From: Bacteroidota bacterium
GTDB taxonomy: Bacteria > Bacteroidota > Bacteroidia > Chitinophagales > Chitinophagaceae
Length of the DNA: 14,211 bases
Reading direction: 5' to 3'
Assembly (NCBI GenBank): GCA_005883855.1
Contig: VBAU01000034.1
Location: forward strand, 1-14,211
Shown here: positions 6,783 through 11,908 of the stretch, piece by piece
How positions within the stretch are numbered: position 1 is the stretch's first letter
Layout: each line of letters opens with the position of its first letter
Translations under genes and position numbers: made by a program
The notes under the pieces: model-generated
Database searches by the model: none
Seen by the model: only the letters and a program-made list of their open reading frames with translations
What the model was told of the DNA's origin: nothing

Positions 6783-6803
6783 TAAAAGCCCCTCTGGCTT
6801 TTA
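6783..6803. terminator. Bidirectional terminator-like hairpin between amidase and pgl
   Basis: TAAAAGCC (6783-6790) and GGCTTTTA (6796-6803) form a perfect 8-base stem around CCTCT. The A/T outer part gives a T-rich 3' arm on either strand, as in bidirectional terminators between convergent genes. The pgl stop is 65 bases away on the other side. Nothing else clear was seen between 6804 and 6867. Confidence 0.6.
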
Positions 6804-6867
6804 TGTTTCAATGATCGATCAGCAAAGTCTCGCTTCCCTCGATACGCCAACTTTGTTGAGGCTCGAA

Positions 6868-7698
6868 TTATTTTTTCAGCCTCATTGCTGCAGCCTCATC
6901 CAAAAACCAGAACAAGTCTCCGTTTTTCGGTTTGATTACCTGTGCAGGGTACAGATCAGGAGTGTATTCATTCAAAAGCACATGAGAGACCGCATCGGCT
7001 TTGTCTTGCCCGCTAACTAAAAACGCAATGCGTTTAGAAAGATTTACAACTGGAGCAGTCAGCGTTATGCGTTGCATGTTGACTTCTTTTACAAAGACAG
7101 ATTTCACCCAACGGTTCTTCTCGTGAATGATTTCTTCACCAGGAAATAAAGAAAGAGTGTGTGCGTTGTCGCCGAGACCGAGGAGGACGAGGTCGAAGCT
7201 GCGAGCAGTGAGCTGCGAGCCGTGATTTGAATCGTGAGTCGTGTCCCGATGGCTATCGGGACGTGAGTCGTGAGACGATTGTTTGCTCGAAGCTCGAAGC
7301 TCAAAGCTCGCAGCTTCCGGAAAATACTTCTCCAAAAGTTTCTCATACTCACTCGCCGATTCCTCAGGACCGATGTCTGTACGCATAACATGGATTTGCA
7401 ACTTGGGAACGGGGACATGGCGCAATAAAGTGTCGAACGCCATTTTTGCATTGTTACGATCGTCGGTAATTGGAACGTATCGCTCATCGCCCCAAAATAT
7501 ATGCAGCTTTTCCCAGTCGATTTTTTCTTTGAATTCGTCTGAGGCCAGTAACCGGTAAAGTTTTTTTGGAGTACTACCACCGGATAATACGATTGTGAAT
7601 CGCTCTTGTTCTTTCAAAACTTCGTTGATGTAACCGGTCATCCACTCGGCAACCTGCCAGTTCAGTTCGTCAATATTTTTTGTAGTGATTAATTGCAT
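6868..7698 (-). CDS. pgl: 6-phosphogluconolactonase with an in-frame repeat insertion
   Basis: This enzyme hydrolyses 6-phosphogluconolactone to 6-phosphogluconate, the second step of the oxidative pentose phosphate path. The product has 276 residues. Family landmarks are VLSGGSTPKKLY (37-48), IFWGDERYVP (67-76) and GLGDNAHTLSLFPG (174-187), and the C-terminal half keeps FLVSG and FWFLDEAA. Residues about 128-168 are an added low-complexity segment (FELRASS..., then many S, H, D, R and T). It is encoded by a 123-base palindromic repeat and separates the helix ending EKYFP from FDLVLLGLG, which in most homologues nearly adjoin. Without it the length would be about 235, normal for the family. 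The insertion keeps the frame, so the enzyme may still work with a surface loop. It is the last gene of gnd-zwf-(small ORF)-pgl, starting 10 bases after the small ORF's stop. Confidence 0.93.
   Translation of the reverse strand: MQLITTKNIDELNWQVAEWMTGYINEVLKEQERFTIVLSGGSTPKKLYRLLASDEFKEKIDWEKLHIFWGDERYVPITDDRNNAKMAFDTLLRHVPVPKLQIHVMRTDIGPEESASEYEKLLEKYFPEAASFELRASSKQSSHDSRPDSHRDTTHDSNHGSQLTARSFDLVLLGLGDNAHTLSLFPGEEIIHEKNRWVKSVFVKEVNMQRITLTAPVVNLSKRIAFLVSGQDKADAVSHVLLNEYTPDLYPAQVIKPKNGDLFWFLDEAAAMRLKK
7195..7317. repeat. 123-base palindromic repeat element inside pgl
   Basis: The ends GAAGCTGCGAGC (7195-7206) and GCTCGCAGCTTC (7306-7317) are 12-base perfect inverted repeats. The right part is a heptamer array: GCTCGAA, GCTCGAA, GCTCAAA, GCTCGCA from 7285 to 7312. 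The left part repeats AGCTGCGAGC at 7197-7206 and 7211-7220, 14 (2 x 7) bases apart. At the centre GTCCCGAT (7243-7250) pairs with ATCGGGAC (7255-7262) around GGCT, flanked by direct copies of CGTGAGTCGTG at 7233-7243 and 7262-7272. The length is 41 codons, and the pgl frame is free of stops through it. Confidence 0.88.
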
Positions 7699-7708
7699 TT
7701 GCAGTAGG

Positions 7709-7819
7709 TTACTTCAAAAAATGCCTTTGGATGACAGAGCGATTTTGCCGCGCGTGAAATAAGGCGTACAAGAGTGCGACGCAACAAAAGCCAAATAGAG
7801 CTACAACAGCAGGTAACAT
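7709..7819 (-). CDS. Putative 36-residue single-helix membrane peptide in the pentose phosphate operon
   Basis: I do not recognise this product. The ORF fits exactly between zwf and pgl: its ATG is 9 bases after the zwf stop and its TAA is 10 bases before the pgl ATG. A GAGGAA at 7830-7825 overlaps the zwf stop and lies 5 bases before the ATG, a good ribosome binding site in a genome where strong ones are rare. The product begins MLPAVVALFGFCCVALLYALF (hydrophobic, residues 1-21) and ends in a basic tail with H, R, Q and K. This is the shape of a one-helix peptide with its C-terminus in the cytoplasm. In outline it is like KdpF or CydX-type subunits, but no such partner genes are near. It could be chance, since short hydrophobic ORFs do occur. 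The tight packing argues for a real gene. Confidence 0.5.
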   Translation of the reverse strand: MLPAVVALFGFCCVALLYALFHARQNRSVIQRHFLK

Positions 7820-7828
7820 AAAGATTCC

Positions 7829-9340
7829 TCACCCGTTTTTCGTTGGCAGCGTTACCCAGTGATGTCCATCTTTTGCTACGAGAGCTTCTGCATCTTCGGG
7901 ACCCCAACCACCAGGGGCATAGTTAGGAAAATCAACAGGCTTGCGGCGTTGCCATCCATCCATGATAGGTGTGATCACACGCCATGCGGCCTCCACCTGG
8001 TCAGCTCGCATAAACAAGGTGGGGTCGCCTTCCATCACATCTTCAAGCAATGTTTCATAAGCTTCTGGCTCTTCTTCGTGATATGCCTCAGCATAACTAA
8101 ACACCATATCCACCGGGCTTAATATCATGCTGGGCCCCGGCCGCTTGGACTGAAATCGAATTCGAATATCCATGTCGGGCTGAATGCTAATGGTCAGCCG
8201 ATTGGGCCGCCAGGTGTCGGCCGACTCTTCAGGAAAAGCGTAATGCGGGGCTGGCCTGAATTGAATGGTGATGAGCGTCGTTTTTTCATGCAGGTATTTT
8301 CCCGTGCGGACATAGAAGGGAACATTTTGCCAGCGCCAGTTGTCGATAAAAAATTTTACTGCGGCGAACGTTTCTTCGGGGGAATTTTTGTCAACGTTTT
8401 TTTCCTGGCGATATCCCTGCACTTTGTCCCCTTTCATCCAGCCGCCCGAATATTGGCCGCGCACCGCATGCGCATGCACATCTTCAGGATTGAATTTTCT
8501 GATTGCATTGAGAACATCCACTTTCTTATTTCGAATTTCATTGGCGTCAAATGAAACAGGCGCTTCCATCGCGATCATGCACAGCAATTGCAAAATGTGA
8601 TTCTGAACCATATCTCTTAATGCGCCAGCTTGTTCGTAATAGCCGCCCCGATCTTCAACACCGACAGTCTCTGCCGCGGTGACTTGCACATGGTCGATAT
8701 AATTACTGTTCCAGATCGGCTCAAACAACGCATTTGCAAAACGAAGCGCCAGAATATTTTGCACGGTCTCCTTGCCGAGATAATGATCGATACGATAGAT
8801 CTGGTCCTCTTTAAACATGCCGCCTAATAGCTGATTCAATTCATTTGCGCTTTCAAGGTCATGTCCAAAAGGCTTTTCGAAGACGATCCTTGTATGGCCC
8901 GGATCGACGCATAGTTTTTGATTAAATAGTTTTTTAGCAATATCCGGAGCCAGCTGCGGAGCCACTGCCATGTAATAAATGATAATGGGCTGCGCGTTCC
9001 ATTCTTTACTTCTTTCGTTAAGCCATTTTCCAATTTCCTGGAAAGCCGAATCATCTTTTACATCCACGCACAGATAGAAAACCTTTTGAGAAAATTTTTT
9101 CCATTCCTCATCATGGTCCTTCCGACGTGAGAATTGCTTTACGCCCTCCAGCAAATGCTCACGATACTTTTCATCACCGCCATATTCAGTGCGTCCAATA
9201 CCGGCAACTGCGAAATCCTCCGTCAAATAGCCATCAATAAAAAGATTAAAAAGCGCCGGTACGAGCTTACGACTTGTCAGGTCTCCACTGCCTCCAAAAA
9301 TGATCATGATTACGGGCGGGACTTTCTTTTGGGCTTTCAT
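7829..9340 (-). CDS. zwf: Glucose-6-phosphate 1-dehydrogenase
   Basis: This enzyme oxidises glucose 6-phosphate to 6-phosphogluconolactone with reduction of NADP(+), the entry step of the oxidative pentose phosphate path. The 503-residue length is normal. The nucleotide-binding fingerprint GGSGDLTSRKL lies at 16-26, EKPFGHD at 155-161, and the active-site signature RIDHYLGKE at 183-191. D185 and H186 match the catalytic pair of the Leuconostoc enzyme, and H248 in YYEQAGALRDMVQNH matches its general base. The T in GDLTSRKL, where A is common, is a mild variant. The gene is between gnd, 108 bases upstream, and a small membrane-peptide ORF and pgl downstream, all on the minus strand. The ATG at 9340 directly follows a T-rich stretch and the heptamer array region, with no strong ribosome binding site. 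Confidence 0.97.
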   Translation of the reverse strand: MKAQKKVPPVIMIIFGGSGDLTSRKLVPALFNLFIDGYLTEDFAVAGIGRTEYGGDEKYREHLLEGVKQFSRRKDHDEEWKKFSQKVFYLCVDVKDDSAFQEIGKWLNERSKEWNAQPIIIYYMAVAPQLAPDIAKKLFNQKLCVDPGHTRIVFEKPFGHDLESANELNQLLGGMFKEDQIYRIDHYLGKETVQNILALRFANALFEPIWNSNYIDHVQVTAAETVGVEDRGGYYEQAGALRDMVQNHILQLLCMIAMEAPVSFDANEIRNKKVDVLNAIRKFNPEDVHAHAVRGQYSGGWMKGDKVQGYRQEKNVDKNSPEETFAAVKFFIDNWRWQNVPFYVRTGKYLHEKTTLITIQFRPAPHYAFPEESADTWRPNRLTISIQPDMDIRIRFQSKRPGPSMILSPVDMVFSYAEAYHEEEPEAYETLLEDVMEGDPTLFMRADQVEAAWRVITPIMDGWQRRKPVDFPNYAPGGWGPEDAEALVAKDGHHWVTLPTKNG

Positions 9341-9353
9341 TTTTTGGTTGTAT

Positions 9354-9451
9354 GAGTAATGAGTAATCAGTAATGAGTGATGACGTGATGACTTGATGAG
9401 TAGAGTAATCGGTTACCAGCGACTTTACTCATTATTCATTACTTATCATCA
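9354..9451. repeat. Heptamer array and its inverted counterpart between gnd and zwf
   Basis: On the plus strand four heptamers run from 9354 to 9381 (GAGTAAT, GAGTAAT, CAGTAAT, GAGTGAT). Two 8-base variants, GACGTGAT and GACTTGAT, follow to 9397. After a unique centre, 9424-9451 reads as the inverted counterpart (ACTCATTATTCATTACTTAT and so on). The two sides can pair imperfectly and in several registers because of the 7-base period. The element fills nearly the whole 108-base spacer and would be transcribed within the gnd-zwf message. Confidence 0.8.
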
Positions 9452-10903
9452 CGGTCTATGTTCCACTTCTTCTTTTTTGTGCTCGGGTAAAGGTTGCCAT
9501 TCATTATGAAACGTGCCCTCTCTGTCAACTCGCTGATACATATGTGCACCAAAAAAATCGCGCTGTGCTTGTATCAGGTTTGTTGGCAACTGACTACTGC
9601 AATACGCGTCGAAATATGCCAGGGCTGAGGCAAACCCGGCAACCGGGATTTTTAATGGCGTTACCTGCCGGATAACCGTTCTCAATTTTTTTTCTTTGCC
9701 CTTTAGCAATCTTGCAATCTTCTTGTTCAATAACATATTCGGTAAGTCAGGATTTTTTTTGTACACCGAATAGAAATCATCCAACAGCGCCGAGCGGATG
9801 ATGCAGCCGCCCCTCCATATTTTGATGACATCAGGAAGCGGAACTTCCATGTCTAGTTCGAAAGATGCCTTATGCAACAGGGCAAAGCCTTGCGCATAAC
9901 AAATAATAGTGGCAAAATACAAGGCATCATGCACCTGCTCAATGAATTTCTGCTTATCCTTTATAAACTTCTCGTTCGCGGTGCCATACAACTCCGCTGC
10001 AGCGTTGCGTTGATCCTTGTAAACAGAAATATCACGCGCCGATACAGCGGCATCAATTGTCGGGATTGGCAGTGCAAGATCCATTGCGTTTTGCGATGTC
10101 CATTTTCCCGTTCCTTTGGAACCGGCCTTGTCAAGTATAACATCTACCATTGGTCTCCCTGTATCCACATCTTTGTGCGCAAGTATGTCGGCAGTGATCT
10201 CAAGCAAAAAGGATTGCATTTCGCCTTTATTCCACGATTTGAAAACCTCATGGAGATCATCGACGTTCAACGCCGCTCCTCTTCTTAGCATGTCGTACAC
10301 TTCACTGATCAATTGCATGATCGCATACTCGATTCCATTATGAACCATCTTCACATAATGACCCGCTGCCCCTTTTCCCATGTAAGCCACACAAGGCTCG
10401 CCATTCACTTTTGCCGAAACGGCTTCCAGGATGGGTTTTACCTGTTGCCATGCTACTTTATCGCCGCCAGGCATTATGCTGGGACCGGTTCTGGCTCCCA
10501 TTTCTCCGCCAGAAATTCCGATACCCATGAAATGGATGCCCTTCTCCAGCAAGAAATGTATTCGATTAAGTGTGTCGGTGAAATGGGAATTACCTCCGTC
10601 AATGATAATGTCTTCTTTTTCTACGAGAGGTAGCAGATTATTGATGACATCGTCAACTGGTTTACCTGCAGGTACCAGCATCATGATTTTACGCGGCTTT
10701 TTCAGCTGTTGAATCATTGACGATAATTCAAACACGCCTTTTACAATCGTGTGTGGATTGGCTGATGCTTCAAACTCTTCTGCTTTTGCACGATTAATGT
10801 CGAAGCCTACAACCGCAAAATGATTATCGGCCATGTTCAACAGGAGATTACATCCCATCGTTCCAAGGCCGATCATTCCAAAGTCATATAATTCGGAATC
10901 CAT
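9449..10903 (-). CDS. gnd: 6-phosphogluconate dehydrogenase, decarboxylating
   Basis: This enzyme oxidatively decarboxylates 6-phosphogluconate to ribulose 5-phosphate, making NADPH, the third step of the oxidative pentose phosphate path. The 484-residue product matches the long dimeric form (about 470). Landmarks are the dinucleotide fingerprint GLGTMG at 12-17, DGGNSHFTD at 102-110, GISGGEMGARTGPSIMPGG at 129-147, and GHYVKMVHNGIEY at 181-193, in which K185 and E192 correspond to the catalytic lysine and glutamate. KGTGKWTSQNA follows at 263-273, and the C-terminal signature FFGAHMYQRVDREGTFHNEWQ is close to the end. It heads the run gnd, zwf, small ORF, pgl, so all three oxidative-branch enzymes are together. 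No clear TAnnTTTG promoter was found before the ATG at 10903. Confidence 0.97.
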   Translation of the reverse strand: MDSELYDFGMIGLGTMGCNLLLNMADNHFAVVGFDINRAKAEEFEASANPHTIVKGVFELSSMIQQLKKPRKIMMLVPAGKPVDDVINNLLPLVEKEDIIIDGGNSHFTDTLNRIHFLLEKGIHFMGIGISGGEMGARTGPSIMPGGDKVAWQQVKPILEAVSAKVNGEPCVAYMGKGAAGHYVKMVHNGIEYAIMQLISEVYDMLRRGAALNVDDLHEVFKSWNKGEMQSFLLEITADILAHKDVDTGRPMVDVILDKAGSKGTGKWTSQNAMDLALPIPTIDAAVSARDISVYKDQRNAAAELYGTANEKFIKDKQKFIEQVHDALYFATIICYAQGFALLHKASFELDMEVPLPDVIKIWRGGCIIRSALLDDFYSVYKKNPDLPNMLLNKKIARLLKGKEKKLRTVIRQVTPLKIPVAGFASALAYFDAYCSSQLPTNLIQAQRDFFGAHMYQRVDREGTFHNEWQPLPEHKKEEVEHRP

Positions 10904-11078
10904 GAAAACGCAAATTGATAATGTAATTTATTGCAAAAGAAACTTAGTCCACATCAATTGTTACGCCATTTGTTGAAAAACTTCTACCGTTTTTGCGAAC
11001 GGGTGATCACTAACCGTTTAGAATTCAGACTTATATTAGGTGGCATGGTTTTTTTATTTCATGCTAAAAATACATTTT

Positions 11079-11312
11079 ATGAAAGGATACCTACCTGGCG
11101 CACGCTTGTATGCTCAAAAGCTGTTCTTAATTGTGGCAAGTGCCCTACTTGCAACGATAACATTTGCCCAGGATAAAAAGGAAATTGACGTGAACGTCAA
11201 TAGCAATAAAAATAATTTTTGGGGACAACCCTGGGTTTGGGTAATTGGAGCGGCCATTTTTATACTCTTACTCGTGGCTATTTTAAGAGGTGGTCGCAGG
11301 AGTGGCACTTAG
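11079..11312 (+). CDS. Small exported one-helix membrane protein, unknown function
   Basis: The 77-residue product has an N-terminal signal (hydrophobic LFLIVASALLATITFAQ, cleavage near residue 31). A short polar stretch with alternating acidic and N residues (DKKEIDVNVNSNKNN) and W-G-Q-P-W-V-W follow, then one membrane helix at about 53-69 and a basic end (RGGRRSGT). From memory, small proteins with this outline (signal, D/N-rich strand, WYGQPWVW, helix, basic tail) occur across Bacteroidota as uncharacterised proteins; I know no function. Starts at 11040 (GTG) or 11061 (ATG) are also in frame, but the ATG at 11079 gives the cleanest signal peptide. It converges on the cytochrome gene. The 175 bases between the gnd start and this gene hold nothing clear. 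Confidence 0.72.
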   Translation: MKGYLPGARLYAQKLFLIVASALLATITFAQDKKEIDVNVNSNKNNFWGQPWVWVIGAAIFILLLVAILRGGRRSGT

Positions 11313-11358
11313 TTTTCAGGACGATGTAGAAACAAATCGTTGAAACAATCGGTGAACC

Positions 11359-11397
11359 CTTAAGAAGTTAAGAGCAATTTAGACTTAACTTCCTTAA
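11359..11397. terminator. Hairpin between convergent genes
   Basis: CTTAAGAAGTTAAG (11359-11372) pairs with CTTAACTTCCTTAA (11384-11397): nine perfect pairs, a one-base bulge, then four more, around an 11-base loop. The second arm is followed by TTTCTTAA. It lies 46 bases after the stop of the small exported protein and 67 bases beyond the stop of the opposing cytochrome gene, so it may stop transcription from both sides. Confidence 0.65.
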
Positions 11398-11464
11398 TTT
11401 CTTAATGGTTTCCTGCCGCACATCTGATAAAAAAAGCTTCGCTCTCCGAGAGGCATTTTTGAAT

Positions 11465-11887
11465 TCATTGATTACTTTTCTCCTCGGGTACTTGTTGTAT
11501 TTCCGGATGTGGTTCTCCACGGTGGCAGGTCATGCAGCGTATCTCGAGTACGGCATTTTCCTCTCCGTATTTTGTTTTGGCCTTAAAAAAGTCTTTGTTG
11601 ATCTTATTGCTCATCTTGATCATCTTACGGGCCACACTTTTCTCCGGTTTTTGATCGCTTGCCATATCCCAATTCGTGGAATCAATTTGCACATGGCAAA
11701 ACTTGCAATCCACACCGAGCGATTTCGAAAACTCCTCCATGACTTTTTCAATGGTTTGCTCTGAAATGCTCCTGGGAAGCACTTTTAGATTTTTAAATTT
11801 TTCCTCGGGCGGCCTGCTTGCGGCTATACCGATCACCACAAATAAGCTAAGGGTCGCGATAACTACAATTTTTCTGTTGGATTTCAT
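11465..11887 (-). CDS. Small exported two-haem c-type cytochrome (reaction-centre cytochrome family)
   Basis: The 140-residue product has an N-terminal hydrophobic signal or anchor (about residues 7-23). Two haem c attachment motifs follow, CKFCH at 61-65 and CMTCH at 118-122, so it is an electron carrier at the periplasmic side. The order LKVLPRSISEQTIEKVMEEF, GVDCKFCH, ARKMIKMSNKIN, IRCMTCHRGEPHP matches the two-haem unit of the photosynthetic reaction-centre cytochrome family (Pfam CytoC_RC), which is common in non-photosynthetic Bacteroidota and Acidobacteriota. The Met in the KMIKMSN helix could be an axial haem ligand. The gene starts 21 bases after the S9 peptidase stop on the same strand, so the two are probably transcribed together. 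Its redox partner is not in the window. Confidence 0.9.
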   Translation of the reverse strand: MKSNRKIVVIATLSLFVVIGIAASRPPEEKFKNLKVLPRSISEQTIEKVMEEFSKSLGVDCKFCHVQIDSTNWDMASDQKPEKSVARKMIKMSNKINKDFFKAKTKYGEENAVLEIRCMTCHRGEPHPEIQQVPEEKSNQ

Positions 11888-11908
11888 CTGCTAGCTTTTA
11901 AATGTAAA

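Noticed and set aside
6812..6821. TGATCGATCA palindrome
   Set aside because: A 10-base palindrome is expected by chance at this scale and has no supporting context.
7104..7580. A 158-codon overlapping frame inside pgl
   Set aside because: It is open partly because the palindromic element lacks stops in two of its three frames on this strand. It has no recognisable protein features and pgl is clearly the coding frame.
10931..11176. An 81-codon plus-strand ORF before the small exported protein
   Set aside because: It starts at a TTG, has no recognisable domain, and overlaps the better-supported signal-peptide ORF in another frame.
11417..11460. Terminator of the cytochrome gene with GCGAAGC before a T7 run on the minus strand
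   Set aside because: GCGAAGC can form a stable mini-hairpin and is followed by T7, but a stem of two pairs, with only a weak CTCTCGGAGAG stem beside it, is too little for a confident terminator call.
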